Origin: a bacterium
GTDB taxonomy: Bacteria; Verrucomicrobiota; Kiritimatiellia; CAIVKH01
NCBI GenBank assembly: GCA_030432155.1
Contig: JAUIHQ010000003.1
Location: 1 to 50,110, forward strand
Direction of reading: 5' to 3'
Length of the DNA: 50,110 nt
Under the pieces are notes generated by a model. The model searched no databases, was not told the origin of the DNA, and saw only the letters and a program-made list of their open reading frames with translations. Below, in pieces: positions 30,733 to 39,852 of this stretch (position 1 is the stretch's first letter; each line of letters opens with the position of its first letter). Made by a program: the position numbers and the translations under genes.

Positions 30733-31026
30733 ATGAAAAGGACGCAAATCCAACTCCCGGACAGCCTGCACCGGGAAGCGACCCGGGTTGCCGAGGACAA
30801 GGAGATCTCCCTGGCCGAACTGGTCCGACGAGGACTGGAATACATGATCGCGGTATCACCTGCGGGTGACCGGGAAGGGGCGGTGTGGCGGATGCCCGAG
30901 CCGGTGGACCTGGGTTCAACCGATCCGTTTGCAGCGGAGAGCTGGCGCAGCGACCTTCACATGACCGACAAGCTCGCAGCCGAGGAACGCGAGGACTACG
31001 ATACAAAGGATCATGACCGGCCATGA
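30733..31026 (+). CDS. Ribbon-helix-helix (CopG-like) antitoxin
   Basis: 97 residues. The N-terminal MKRTQIQLPDSLHREATRVAEDKEISLAELVRRGLEYMI is a typical RHH fold: a beta strand with alternating polar residues for DNA contact, then two helices. The C-terminal half is polar and probably neutralises the toxin. Its TGA overlaps the PIN gene start. It represents a different antitoxin family from the one at 17.8 kb. Autorepression through the palindrome over the promoter is inferred. Confidence 0.88.
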   Translation: MKRTQIQLPDSLHREATRVAEDKEISLAELVRRGLEYMIAVSPAGDREGAVWRMPEPVDLGSTDPFAAESWRSDLHMTDKLAAEEREDYDTKDHDRP

Positions 31027-31460
31027 TCTCCTGCGATACGAACATCCTGTTTCCGGCTCTTGACCGGTCATCGGCTCGACACAAGGCAGCCCGGACATTT
31101 CTCGAAACCTATACGACCCGTGAGGATTTCTGCGTGGCCGAACAGGTTCTGATGGAACTGTACGTTCTTCTTCGCAATCCCACCGTCTGCCGCAACCCCA
31201 TGACGGCCGGCAAAGCTGCTGCGGTTATAAAAACATTTCGGTCGAATCCTCACTGGCGTATCGTGGATGTGGTGCAGGACCCGGGAATCATGGAGTGGGT
31301 GTGGAACATGGCTGCAAACAACGACCTCGCCTATCGCCGGCTTTTCGATCTGCGGCTCGCGGCAACCCTCCTTCATCACGGTGTGACGTCCTTTGCAACC
31401 TGCAATGAAAAAGACTTTCAGGATCTGGGCTTCACCACCGTCTGGAACCCATTCGATTGA
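31023..31460 (+). CDS. PIN-domain toxin ribonuclease (VapC-like)
   Basis: 145 residues. PIN acidic positions: Asp5 (ISCDTNILFPAL), Glu in EQVLMELYVLLRNP, Asp in LFDLRLAATLLHHG, and the FATCNEKDF segment where the last acidic residue of the family lies. It belongs to the PIN group with the long VCRNPMTAGKAAAVI insertion. It should cleave RNA and be held inactive by the upstream RHH protein, with which it overlaps by ATGA. Confidence 0.9.
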   Translation: MISCDTNILFPALDRSSARHKAARTFLETYTTREDFCVAEQVLMELYVLLRNPTVCRNPMTAGKAAAVIKTFRSNPHWRIVDVVQDPGIMEWVWNMAANNDLAYRRLFDLRLAATLLHHGVTSFATCNEKDFQDLGFTTVWNPFD

Positions 31461-31604
31461 TGCCCCGGCGAATGCACCGCCTCCCGGTACGTCAACGCCA
31501 ACCCTGAACGCAACCCGGCCTGCTTCGTTGAAAACGCCCGGATATGGGCATATATGCAGGTCGATACGCATCGTTCCAAGCAACCACCGATCTCAGGCCG
31601 ACAT

Positions 31605-31630
31605 AGGGGATTCCCCTCTTAATTTTCTTT
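31605..31630 (+). terminator. Weak terminator after the second toxin-antitoxin pair
   Basis: AGGGG, loop ATT, CCCCT (31605-31617) followed by the T-rich CTTAATTTTCTTT. The stem is only 5 bp and lies about 145 bp downstream of the toxin stop. Confidence 0.3.
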
Positions 31631-31632
31631 AA

Positions 31633-31666
31633 GGATACCCACGACGGGTCATCGGGTAGGGTATCC
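31633..31666 (+). promoter_or_regulatory. 5'-leader hairpin upstream of the nine-haem cytochrome
   Basis: GGATACCC (31633-31640) pairs perfectly with GGGTATCC (31659-31666) across 18 bases, 17 bp before the cytochrome start codon. It is a candidate regulatory hairpin or operator; no riboswitch family is recognised. Confidence 0.4.
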
Positions 31667-31683
31667 GCAAACGAGATGTCCGC

Positions 31684-34500
31684 ATGACAAACCAACCGCT
31701 GATCCGGCCTCTGTACCGGTGCCTGCTTGCCGCCGCCATCCATGCCGGCGGGTCGGCCTTCCCGCTCCACGCCCAATCCAACTGGACGGTGATCGGCTGG
31801 AACAACCTTGGCATGCACTGCATGGACAGTGATTACTCGGTCTTCTCGATTCTCCCTCCGTACAATACATTCCATGCTCAGGTCATCGATGCCTCCGGCG
31901 ACCTGGTCACCGATCCCGGCGCGGCAGGGATCGGCGTCGGGTACCATGCGGTCGCCGACCTTAACGGCTCCCTGAACCGCACCTCCCGCGACAAAAGCAA
32001 TTTCTGGCAGTACGACCAGGCCCTGTTCGGCATCGATCTGCCGGAGAATACCGGCCTGCCGGTACCCGGCCCGGAGATGTTCCACATGCCCGGCACAAAC
32101 AACGAACCGCAGGGGATGCGGTTTGAAACCGGCCTGAACTGGTTCGCCGCGCACGGGGTTCCCATTGCGCCCTATGATGATAACGACAAGCCTAACCAAT
32201 ACCCGATGATGCGCCTGACGGTCACCAACAATGCGGGCCATGTGCTGGCCATGACGGATATTGTGCTGCCGGTTTCCGACGAGATGGACTGCAAGCTCTG
32301 CCATGCCTCCGGATCCGGTCCGGATGCCGAACCGACCGCAGGCTGGGTATGGGACAGCGATCCCGGGCGGGATTACCGGCTGAACATTCTGCGCATGCAT
32401 GACGAGCTGCAACTCGGTTCCTCGACCTATAGCAATGCCCTCGCCGCCCACGGGTTCCATCCCGGCGGGTTGCTTCCCACGGTAACCGAAAACGAGCGAC
32501 CGATTCTGTGCGCATCCTGTCACCTCTCGGAAGCCCTGCCGGGAAGCGGTATTGAAGGCATCCCGCCCCTGACCGAAGCCATGCACAGCCGCCATGCGGT
32601 TGTCATCGACCCGCGCAACAACATGGCGCTGGATGCGGACGCCAACCGCCAGGCCTGCTATACCTGCCATCCCGGCTCGGAAACCCGTTGCCTGCGCGGT
32701 GCCATGGGCCGGGCCGTGGCATCGGACGGGTCCATGCTGATGCAATGCCAGAGCTGCCACGGCGGGATGGCCGAGGTTGGCAGTCCCACCCGCACCGGAT
32801 GGCTCGATGAGCCGAACTGCCAGGCCTGCCATGTGGGGAGCGCAACCAACTCTTTCGGGCTCATCCGGTTTGTCGACGCTTTCACCAACGGCAGCCTGCG
32901 TGTGCCCCATGAGGACATGTTCGCCACGAATCCCGACACCCCGGCCCCCGGCCATTCATTGTACCGGTACTCCGCCGGTCATGGCGGGCTCCAATGCTCG
33001 GCCTGTCACGGCTCGACTCACGCCATTTATCCGACGGCTCTTCCGAATGACAATGTGTCCATGGCTCAGATCCAGGGCCATGCCGGAACCCTCAACGAGT
33101 GCACATCCTGCCATGCATCGATGCCGAATACCCGCAACGGAGGACCTCATGGCATGCATACCATCGGGCAGGCATGGATCAATGATCACAACGATGCCGC
33201 TCAGCAGCTCGGTGCCAATTCCTGCCGGACCTGTCACGGGCAGAATGGTGAGGGGTCGGTTCTATCGCTGGCCTTTTCGGCAAAATCCCTTACATCGGAA
33301 AAAGGCAATGTGACGTATTTCAAGGGGCAGAAGGTAACCTGCTGGGGCTGTCATAATGGTATGTTTGAGAGTGATCCAACCAGCAAAGGCGTTCCGACGG
33401 TTTCCGACGTACATGCGGTGACAACGTCCGGCATCCCGGTGGCCATCACCCTGAATGGATCCAATCTCCGCATCATCGATCAACCCCGCCGGGGACAGGT
33501 CGCCCTCGCGGGCGGCATTGCAACCTACTATCCGGATTCCGCCTTTGCCGGCGAGGACCGCTTCACATTCGCCGCCAACAACGGCTTCAACGATTCCAAT
33601 CTCGGTACGACAACCATCCGGGTTGAGCCGCATCCCGACGGGCTCGCACCGCCCGAACCCGCCGCCATCTTCGCCTTCGGGACCGCAACGAATGATGACC
33701 TGGCCTTTGTCTCCCGCCTTGGCGGCGCCTACCGCCTGGAAGCGGCGACCAGTCTGACCCAGCAGGCGTGGACCGAGGTGGTCTCCCCGGTCTGGGGCCG
33801 TACCGACGTCACCCGTGTACCCAACCAGGCCGTGTTTACCTACATGCAGATGTTCCGGGTGGTCAGCATCGATGCGCCCGCGGCCCCGACCCCTTCGACG
33901 GACCGGGCAGCGGACCCTGCATACGACGCGGGATGGCTGGACGCATCCAATGGCGGCGTCGGGTTCAGCAACTGGGTCCTCAACGTCACCGGCGGTTCCG
34001 GCGGACATTTCATCGCCGACACCAACGCTCCCGATCTCAATGCAGGCGTCCGGAGCTGGGGACTGTGGGCAAACAGCGGAAGTTTGGCCGAGGCCATTCG
34101 GTCGTTTGCGACACCCTTGAACGATGGGGATGCGGTAATCCTTCACGTCGAGAACAACTATGTCGATACCGGGAACCGGGTGGGGATCGACTTTCTGAAC
34201 GCCTCGGGCATTCCGCTGGTTCGGTGGCAATTCACCGGAGGTGATGACGTGTACCAGGTGGAGGATTTTGCCGGATTGCGCGACACCTTCATCCCCTGGT
34301 CCAACCTCGGCTGGGACGTATCCCTTCGCATCACCGGCGACAGCGACTATCTTCTCAGTTGCGGCGACCATCACATACCGGGCATTCTCGTCAGCCATGC
34401 CGACCGCCGGGTCGCCGCCATCCGGCTGTGGAACGACAACGCCGGCTCCGGATCCGATCACGACCTGTATATCAGCGACCTGATGGTCCAGACGCCGTAA
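31684..34500 (+). CDS. Secreted nine-haem c-type cytochrome with C-terminal beta domains
   Basis: 938 residues with a signal peptide (CLLAAAIHAGGSAFPLHA). A ~170-residue haem-free N-terminal domain (NNLGMHCMDSDYSVFSILPPYNT) precedes nine CXXCH haem sites between about 203 and 557: CKLCH, CASCH, CYTCH, CQSCH, CQACH, CSACH, CTSCH, CRTCH and CWGCH. Then comes a cadherin/Ig-like repeat (DQPRRGQVALAGGIATYYPD...GEDRFTFAA), the beta module shared by secreted proteins of this window (LEAATSLTQQAWTEV), and a carbohydrate-binding-like C-terminal ~170 residues. It is probably a periplasmic or surface electron carrier; partner and acceptor are unknown. No clear Shine-Dalgarno sequence; it stands alone, with no cytochrome maturation genes nearby. 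Confidence 0.9.
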   Translation: MTNQPLIRPLYRCLLAAAIHAGGSAFPLHAQSNWTVIGWNNLGMHCMDSDYSVFSILPPYNTFHAQVIDASGDLVTDPGAAGIGVGYHAVADLNGSLNRTSRDKSNFWQYDQALFGIDLPENTGLPVPGPEMFHMPGTNNEPQGMRFETGLNWFAAHGVPIAPYDDNDKPNQYPMMRLTVTNNAGHVLAMTDIVLPVSDEMDCKLCHASGSGPDAEPTAGWVWDSDPGRDYRLNILRMHDELQLGSSTYSNALAAHGFHPGGLLPTVTENERPILCASCHLSEALPGSGIEGIPPLTEAMHSRHAVVIDPRNNMALDADANRQACYTCHPGSETRCLRGAMGRAVASDGSMLMQCQSCHGGMAEVGSPTRTGWLDEPNCQACHVGSATNSFGLIRFVDAFTNGSLRVPHEDMFATNPDTPAPGHSLYRYSAGHGGLQCSACHGSTHAIYPTALPNDNVSMAQIQGHAGTLNECTSCHASMPNTRNGGPHGMHTIGQAWINDHNDAAQQLGANSCRTCHGQNGEGSVLSLAFSAKSLTSEKGNVTYFKGQKVTCWGCHNGMFESDPTSKGVPTVSDVHAVTTSGIPVAITLNGSNLRIIDQPRRGQVALAGGIATYYPDSAFAGEDRFTFAANNGFNDSNLGTTTIRVEPHPDGLAPPEPAAIFAFGTATNDDLAFVSRLGGAYRLEAATSLTQQAWTEVVSPVWGRTDVTRVPNQAVFTYMQMFRVVSIDAPAAPTPSTDRAADPAYDAGWLDASNGGVGFSNWVLNVTGGSGGHFIADTNAPDLNAGVRSWGLWANSGSLAEAIRSFATPLNDGDAVILHVENNYVDTGNRVGIDFLNASGIPLVRWQFTGGDDVYQVEDFAGLRDTFIPWSNLGWDVSLRITGDSDYLLSCGDHHIPGILVSHADRRVAAIRLWNDNAGSGSDHDLYISDLMVQTP

Positions 34501-34778
34501 TCGAATTCGGCCGCCTCCGGGAACCCTTCGTCCTCACACCCGGCATCCATCACATCCCCGCCCCGCGGACAGCACGCCGGGCAGGGCAACGTCCCGGCCG
34601 GTACAATGATTTAATATTGAGCAAAGATTCACTGCGGCAGGTCGAAGGCAGGCAGGGCGGAAACCCGGGAGCAGGGCCCTTTCGGCCTGTCCACGCGGCG
34701 CTTGACGCACAGACTCGGAAAACCCTAGGGTGGACGCCTTTACTGTGGTGGCGGACAGTCACGCCGGAGAACAGCTTT
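34501..34778. other. 278-bp leader region of the DUF2723 operon
   Basis: No coding or RNA family is recognised. The sequence holds the proposed promoter at 34702-34731 and a GGAG ribosome-binding site nine bases before 34779. The ORF-track start at 34359 runs through it only because no stop occurs in that frame. Confidence 0.5.
34702..34731 (+). promoter_or_regulatory. Candidate promoter of the DUF2723-surA-pdxA-rsmA operon
   Basis: TTGACG (34702-34707), an 18-bp spacer and TAGGGT (34726-34731). Unlike the leaderless candidates it would give a leader of about 40 bases with a proper GGAG site before the ATG at 34779. Confidence 0.35.
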
Positions 34779-37700
34779 ATGGACAAGCAACAGACCTCGG
34801 AATCCCATCGCGAAGACTCACCGGCCGCAGACGCCGGATTCTTCGACCGGCAGGACGGCCCGTTCTTCCGTACCGTGGATTGGTTGACCTTCTGGGTCGG
34901 CTTCATTGTCTCCTTCGGGGTCTATTTCCACACCCTCGCCCCCACCGTCACCCTCGAAGATTCGGGCGAGCTTGCGGTGGCGTCCGACTACCTCGGCGTC
35001 CCCCACCCCCCCGGTTATCCGATCTGGACCTTGATCACCTGGTTCTTTCAGTGGATCTTCCACTGGGTCAAATACTTCGGGACACCGGACGAGAACATCG
35101 TCATCGTGCTCAAATCGCTGAAAGCCGTCTTTACCGGCTCCCCTGAGGGCCATCCCAATCCCGCGTGGTCGGTGGGCCTGATGTCCGCCTTCTTCGGCGC
35201 CCTGTCCTGCGGCATCCTCTCCATCCTCATCAGCCGGTCCGGCGCCGACATCATCAGCAGCTACAAGACGGCGATGGACAAGATCGGGCTCAAGCTCGAG
35301 AACGTTCTCTGCTTTGCCGCCGGCGTCACCGGCGGGCTTCTGTTCGCCTTCAGCCCGGTCCTGTGGTCCCAGTCCACGATCGTGGAGGTATACAGCCTCA
35401 ACGCATTCTTCATGGCCCTGACCGTACTTCTCCTCTACCGATGGATGTGCCGGCCCAAGGAAGACAACATTCTGTACGCCGCGGCGTTTATCTTCGGTCT
35501 CGGGTTAACCAACCACCAGACCCTGGTCTTCATCGGACCGGCGATCCTTGTCGCCATGTGGTTCCGTGACCGGGCTCTGCTCCGCGACTGCCTGGCCGGC
35601 CTGTTCTGGCTGATTTCGATCTACATGTTCTACAAGGCCATCCAGATGGGGTCGCCCCAGGGAGCGGAGGCCATTCACAAGAAGCAGGCGATGTTCACCT
35701 TCGGCATCATATTCCTACTCCTTCCCGGCGGACTGTTCTTCATCGAGCGGGCGCTGTTCACCGAATGGAAACGTTTCCTGATCACCGCCGGCCTCGCGAT
35801 TCTCGGCATCTCATTTTACGCCTACCTGCCGGTCGCCTCGGAACAGAACCCGCCGATGAACTGGGGATATCCCCGGACCACCGAGGGCTTCTGGCATGCC
35901 ATCAGCCGCGGGCAGTATGAAAAAATCGACCCTATCAAGAACTTCAACGAGGTCATCCAGAGCCCGCAGAAGTACTTCACCCTCGTCAACAAGATCATCT
36001 TCAACGCCAAGGACTCGACCTCGGTCGTCGCGCAGTTCCAGTGGTATCTCAGCTTCCTCGTGCTGATCCCCGTCCTCTTCTTTGGAAAGATCAGCCGACA
36101 ATCGCGACACTGGCTCATCGTCAGCCTGATCATGTTTTTCTTCCTGACGTTCTTCTTTATTATCTTTCAATATCCCGAGCCGGATGTGCAGACCCTGTTC
36201 ATCGGCCGCGTGCAATACATCCAGGCCCACGCCATCTTCGCCATATGGATCAGCTACGGCCTGATTTTCGGCCTGAGCTGGCTGGAGTCGCGCGGCACCG
36301 GGAACCGGATGTTCACTTATGGCGCCGCCCTCGCGATCCTGCTCCTTCCCCTGATCCCGATTGCCCGCAACGCCTATGATGACAAGTTCATCCGCGATGT
36401 CGGCGGCTGCGAACAGAACGGCCATGACTTCGGCTGGCAGTTCGGGCACTGGCAGCTTCAGGGCGCGGAAGCAATCACCAACGAGATCTCGGAAGATGAG
36501 CGGGCTTCCTACCCCACCCCGGGGTATCCGCCGGTCATGGAAACCAACGCCATCTTCTTCGGCGGCACCGACCCCGGCCGGTTTGTGCCAACCTATATGA
36601 TTTATTCCGCCGACGTGCGTTCCGACGTATACCTGATCACCCAGAATGCGCTGGCCGACAACACCTACATGAATGTCATGCGCGATCTGTACGGTGATAC
36701 GATCTGGATTCCGTCCCAGCAGGACAGCAACATCGCCTTTCAGCAATACGTGTCCGACGTGCAGGCCGGCCGCATCCCCGCCGGGGCCGCGGTCAGCATC
36801 GAAGGCGGCCGGGTCAGCGTCCAGGGTGTCCAGGGCGTGATGACCATCAACGGCATTCTCGCGAAAATGATCTTCGACGCCAACAAGCACAAACATGCGT
36901 TTTACGTCGAAGAGAGTTACGTCATCCCGTGGATGTATCCCTACCTTGAACCCCACGGCCTGATCATGAAGATCAATCGCGAACCGCTGGACCAGTTGTC
37001 GCCCGAGGTGGTCGAGAACGACCGCAAGTTCTGGGACTGGTACAAGAACCGGCTGACATCAAATCCGAAATTCCATCGCGATGTCGTCGCCCGCAAAACG
37101 TTTTCCAAGCTCCGCAGCGCCATCGCCGGACTCTATGCTTCACGCCGCATGTATCCGGAAAGCGAATACGCATTCCGGCAGGCGATCAGCCTGTATCCCC
37201 TGAGCCCCGAGGCCAACTTCCGCCTCGCGGATATCTTCATGCAGCAGTTCCGGTTCAGCGATGCCCGGCAACTCATCGAGGACTTCCTGCTCGAAGACCC
37301 CGACAACTCCAAGGTCGCTTCGTTCCTCGAGCAGATCCGGGCCATGGAGCAGGCCGACAACCGGCGGCGCGAGCTGGAGGCCCAGCTCCAGAGCGGAGCC
37401 GACATCAATGTCGCGCTCGAGCTGGCGACCATCTACCGGCAGATGAACCTGAATCAGTTGTTCGAGAATCTGACCCAGCGAATTCTCGCCCAAGGCAACA
37501 TGCCGCCGGCGGTGATCCTGCAGATCGCCCAGATGTACGGTGAAGCCAACCGCATCGACCTCTACATCAACACCCTCAAGCTGTATGTGGAAAAGGAACC
37601 GGCCAACCCGCGGGTCTGGCTCGACCTGTCCGCCGCCCAGGCCGCCCGCAACCAGACCAACGAAGCCATCGCCGCCCTTCGCCGGGCCGTCGAACTCGGC

Positions 37701-37838
37701 GGGGAAGCCGTTCGCGATCTCGCCCGCAAGGACGAGCGGTTCAACAACCTCCGCAATCTTCCCGCGTTCAAGGCGCTTGTCCCGCAGATTCAGCAACCGG
37801 GCAACCTGCCGATCAATCTGCCGGGACTCAGCCTGTAA
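34779..37838 (+). CDS. DUF2723 membrane protein (TMEM260/O-mannosyltransferase-like) with TPR C-terminus
   Basis: 1019 residues from the ATG at 34779 (MDKQQTSESHRED), chosen because GGAG lies nine bases upstream and the DUF2723 text starts soon after; the ORF-track start at 34359 overlaps the previous gene. The membrane part (about 35-640) carries the DUF2723 signature TLAPTVTLEDSGELAVASDYLGVPHPPGYPIW, whose acidic pair resembles the catalytic loop of GT-C glycosyltransferases. A soluble region and tetratricopeptide repeats follow (about 770-1000, AEYAFRQAISLYPLSPEANFRLAD). It is predicted to transfer a sugar from a lipid carrier to exported proteins. It starts an operon with surA-, pdxA- and rsmA-type genes. 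Confidence 0.9.
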   Translation: MDKQQTSESHREDSPAADAGFFDRQDGPFFRTVDWLTFWVGFIVSFGVYFHTLAPTVTLEDSGELAVASDYLGVPHPPGYPIWTLITWFFQWIFHWVKYFGTPDENIVIVLKSLKAVFTGSPEGHPNPAWSVGLMSAFFGALSCGILSILISRSGADIISSYKTAMDKIGLKLENVLCFAAGVTGGLLFAFSPVLWSQSTIVEVYSLNAFFMALTVLLLYRWMCRPKEDNILYAAAFIFGLGLTNHQTLVFIGPAILVAMWFRDRALLRDCLAGLFWLISIYMFYKAIQMGSPQGAEAIHKKQAMFTFGIIFLLLPGGLFFIERALFTEWKRFLITAGLAILGISFYAYLPVASEQNPPMNWGYPRTTEGFWHAISRGQYEKIDPIKNFNEVIQSPQKYFTLVNKIIFNAKDSTSVVAQFQWYLSFLVLIPVLFFGKISRQSRHWLIVSLIMFFFLTFFFIIFQYPEPDVQTLFIGRVQYIQAHAIFAIWISYGLIFGLSWLESRGTGNRMFTYGAALAILLLPLIPIARNAYDDKFIRDVGGCEQNGHDFGWQFGHWQLQGAEAITNEISEDERASYPTPGYPPVMETNAIFFGGTDPGRFVPTYMIYSADVRSDVYLITQNALADNTYMNVMRDLYGDTIWIPSQQDSNIAFQQYVSDVQAGRIPAGAAVSIEGGRVSVQGVQGVMTINGILAKMIFDANKHKHAFYVEESYVIPWMYPYLEPHGLIMKINREPLDQLSPEVVENDRKFWDWYKNRLTSNPKFHRDVVARKTFSKLRSAIAGLYASRRMYPESEYAFRQAISLYPLSPEANFRLADIFMQQFRFSDARQLIEDFLLEDPDNSKVASFLEQIRAMEQADNRRRELEAQLQSGADINVALELATIYRQMNLNQLFENLTQRILAQGNMPPAVILQIAQMYGEANRIDLYINTLKLYVEKEPANPRVWLDLSAAQAARNQTNEAIAALRRAVELGGEAVRDLARKDERFNNLRNLPAFKALVPQIQQPGNLPINLPGLSL

Positions 37839-37840
37839 AG

Positions 37841-38851
37841 ATGAAGATCCGGCACGGCATGCGAGCAGCGGTACTTCTCGGCCTGGTCTTCGCCGGGACC
37901 GTTCACGCCCAGGATCTGACCGAGCTTCCGCTCGACGGATACGCCGCAAAGGTGAATGACGAAGTGATCACCATCGGCGATGTCGCTGCCATCACGCGCG
38001 CCGCCGATGAGCGCCTCCGCATCCTGTACGCAGGCGAGGAATTGACCCGGCAACGGGCGGCCATGTTTCGCAGCGGCCTCCGGCAGCTCATCGAGAACAA
38101 GCTGATTGCCGCCGAGTTCGACACCCTCGAGGGACAGATCCCCGACCGCATCGTCGATGACCGGATTGACCAGATCATCAAGGAACGCTTCAACAACGAT
38201 CGAGCCGCCTTCCTCGAAGCTCTCGCTACGGAGCAGCGGACGTACCAGGAGTGGAAGGATGAAGTGCGGGAACACATGATTGTCGGCCTGATGCGCCGCC
38301 AGGAAGTCATCGACAAGGTGGCGATTTCGCCCGGACAGGTACGGAGAATCTACGAAGAGGAACAAAGTCGTTACAACGTGAAGCCGCAAATCCGTCTTCG
38401 CATGATTTTCCTGCGCCACGGGGAGGATGAGGAAGAGGATAACCGCAAGCGCGAGGAATTGGTCATCGCCCGCGGCCGCCTGGTCACCGAAGATGCAATC
38501 TTCGCCGATGTCGCACGGGAATTGTCCGAAGACACGCTCGCTGAGAACGGCGGGGACTGGGGCTGGATCGAACCGACCATGCTTCGAAATGAACTCCAGG
38601 CCGTGGCCGCGGAACTGAAGGAAGGCGAGATCAGCGAGATCATCGACACCGAGGACGGTTACTACCTGATGATGATCGACGAACGGAAGGATGCCGGCCG
38701 CAAATCATTCGACACCGTTCGCGAGGAAATTGAAGAAGAACTTACCGAAAAAGAGACGGAACGGCTGTACAAGGACTGGATCGACCGACTCCGCCGCAAG
38801 TTCTACATCAAACTCTACGAAGGAATTCCCGACCCCTTTACCGAACCATGA
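37841..38851 (+). CDS. SurA-like periplasmic chaperone / parvulin peptidyl-prolyl isomerase
   Basis: 336 residues with a signal peptide (MRAAVLLGLVFAGTVHA). A SurA-N-like helical domain (about 30-180: AKVNDEVITIGDVAAITRAADERL, RQLIENKLIAAEFD) is followed by one parvulin domain (about 185-285: RLRMIFLRH, FADVARELSEDTLAENGGDWGWIEP, EGEISEIIDTEDGYYLMMID). It assists folding of outer-membrane and exported proteins. It lies 2 bp after the DUF2723 gene and overlaps pdxA by ATGA. E. coli SurA has two parvulin domains; this protein has one. Confidence 0.9.
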   Translation: MKIRHGMRAAVLLGLVFAGTVHAQDLTELPLDGYAAKVNDEVITIGDVAAITRAADERLRILYAGEELTRQRAAMFRSGLRQLIENKLIAAEFDTLEGQIPDRIVDDRIDQIIKERFNNDRAAFLEALATEQRTYQEWKDEVREHMIVGLMRRQEVIDKVAISPGQVRRIYEEEQSRYNVKPQIRLRMIFLRHGEDEEEDNRKREELVIARGRLVTEDAIFADVARELSEDTLAENGGDWGWIEPTMLRNELQAVAAELKEGEISEIIDTEDGYYLMMIDERKDAGRKSFDTVREEIEEELTEKETERLYKDWIDRLRRKFYIKLYEGIPDPFTEP

Positions 38852-39852
38852 AGCACCCGCTTCGCATCGGCATCACCGCAGGCGATATCAACGGCATCGG
38901 ACCGGAGGTAACGCTCAAGGCCCTGCACCGGGCACGATGGCCGGCGAATGTCCGCTTCGTCATTCTCGGCCACGGCCAGCAGCTTGCGGAGCAAGCCCAC
39001 CGTCTCGGCCATCGAGCGCCGCCGGAATGCCCTCTGGACCGCCCATCCGCACGCTGGCCCAAGGTAAGCTGGTGGGACCCCTGCCCGGTCACCGACCTGG
39101 TGTGGCAACCCGGCTCGGTCAGCCCCAAGGCGGCGGAAGCGGCGGCCGGATGGATCACCGAAGGCGCGAAGGCCTGCATGCGAGGCGACCTCGACGGCAT
39201 GGTGACGGCGCCGATCTGCAAGGAAGGATTCAGCAAAGCCGGGGTGCAATTTCCCGGTCACACCGAGATGCTGGCCCACATCACCCGCACGAAAAGGTAC
39301 GCGATGATGCTGTTCGGCGCCGGGTTGCGCGTGGTGATCGTGACCCGCCATGATCCCATCGCCGAGGTTCCCCGCCTCCTGACCCGCAAACTCATTCGTG
39401 ATCATATCCGCCTCACCGCCGAAGCCCTCCCCTGGCTGGGTGCGGCCCAGGCCCGGATCGCGGTCTGCGGCCTCAATCCCCATGCCGGGGAAAGCGGCAC
39501 CATCGGCCGGGAGGAGATCGACATCATCCGGCCGGCGGTCCGCAGCGTCCAGGACCAGGGGTTCGATATCGACGGCCCCCTTCCCGCCGATACGGTTTTT
39601 CATCAGGCCGTGCACGGAACCTACGATGCCGTGGTCGCGATGTACCATGACCAGGGCCTTGCTCCGCTCAAGCTCCTCGCCTTCGACCGGGGGGTCAACA
39701 TCACCCTCGGCCTGCCGATTGTCCGCACCAGCCCCGATCACGGCACGGCATTCAACATTGCCGGCAAGGGCGTAGCCGATCATCGCAGCATGCGGGAAGC
39801 GATCCGTACCGCCGTTCTGGCCGCGGGACGGCCCAACCCCTGGAAAACGTAA
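38848..39852 (+). CDS. pdxA: 4-hydroxythreonine-4-phosphate dehydrogenase
   Basis: 334 residues, full length for PdxA. Motifs: GITAGDINGIGPEVTLKAL at the N-terminus, DGMVTAPICKEGF, the metal-binding His in FPGHTEMLA, GLNPHAGESGTIGREE, and VAMYHDQGLAPLKLL with LPIVRTSPDHGTAFNIAGKG at the C-terminus. It oxidises 4-phosphohydroxy-L-threonine in the DXP-dependent pyridoxal phosphate pathway in the cytoplasm. The family text usually has GDPxGIGPE; here GDINGIGPE. The ATG lies in the ATGA overlap with the surA-like gene and the stop shares one base with rsmA. Confidence 0.95.
   Translation: MKHPLRIGITAGDINGIGPEVTLKALHRARWPANVRFVILGHGQQLAEQAHRLGHRAPPECPLDRPSARWPKVSWWDPCPVTDLVWQPGSVSPKAAEAAAGWITEGAKACMRGDLDGMVTAPICKEGFSKAGVQFPGHTEMLAHITRTKRYAMMLFGAGLRVVIVTRHDPIAEVPRLLTRKLIRDHIRLTAEALPWLGAAQARIAVCGLNPHAGESGTIGREEIDIIRPAVRSVQDQGFDIDGPLPADTVFHQAVHGTYDAVVAMYHDQGLAPLKLLAFDRGVNITLGLPIVRTSPDHGTAFNIAGKGVADHRSMREAIRTAVLAAGRPNPWKT

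Noticed and set aside
31492-32955. 487-residue minus-strand ORF opposite the nine-haem cytochrome.
   Set aside because: Low-complexity Gly/His/Arg/Val translation typical of antisense to GC-rich coding DNA; the plus frame has nine haem motifs and a signal peptide.
34501-34778. The long leader before the DUF2723 gene as a riboswitch.
   Set aside because: No known aptamer core was recognised by eye, and the following genes share no single metabolite.
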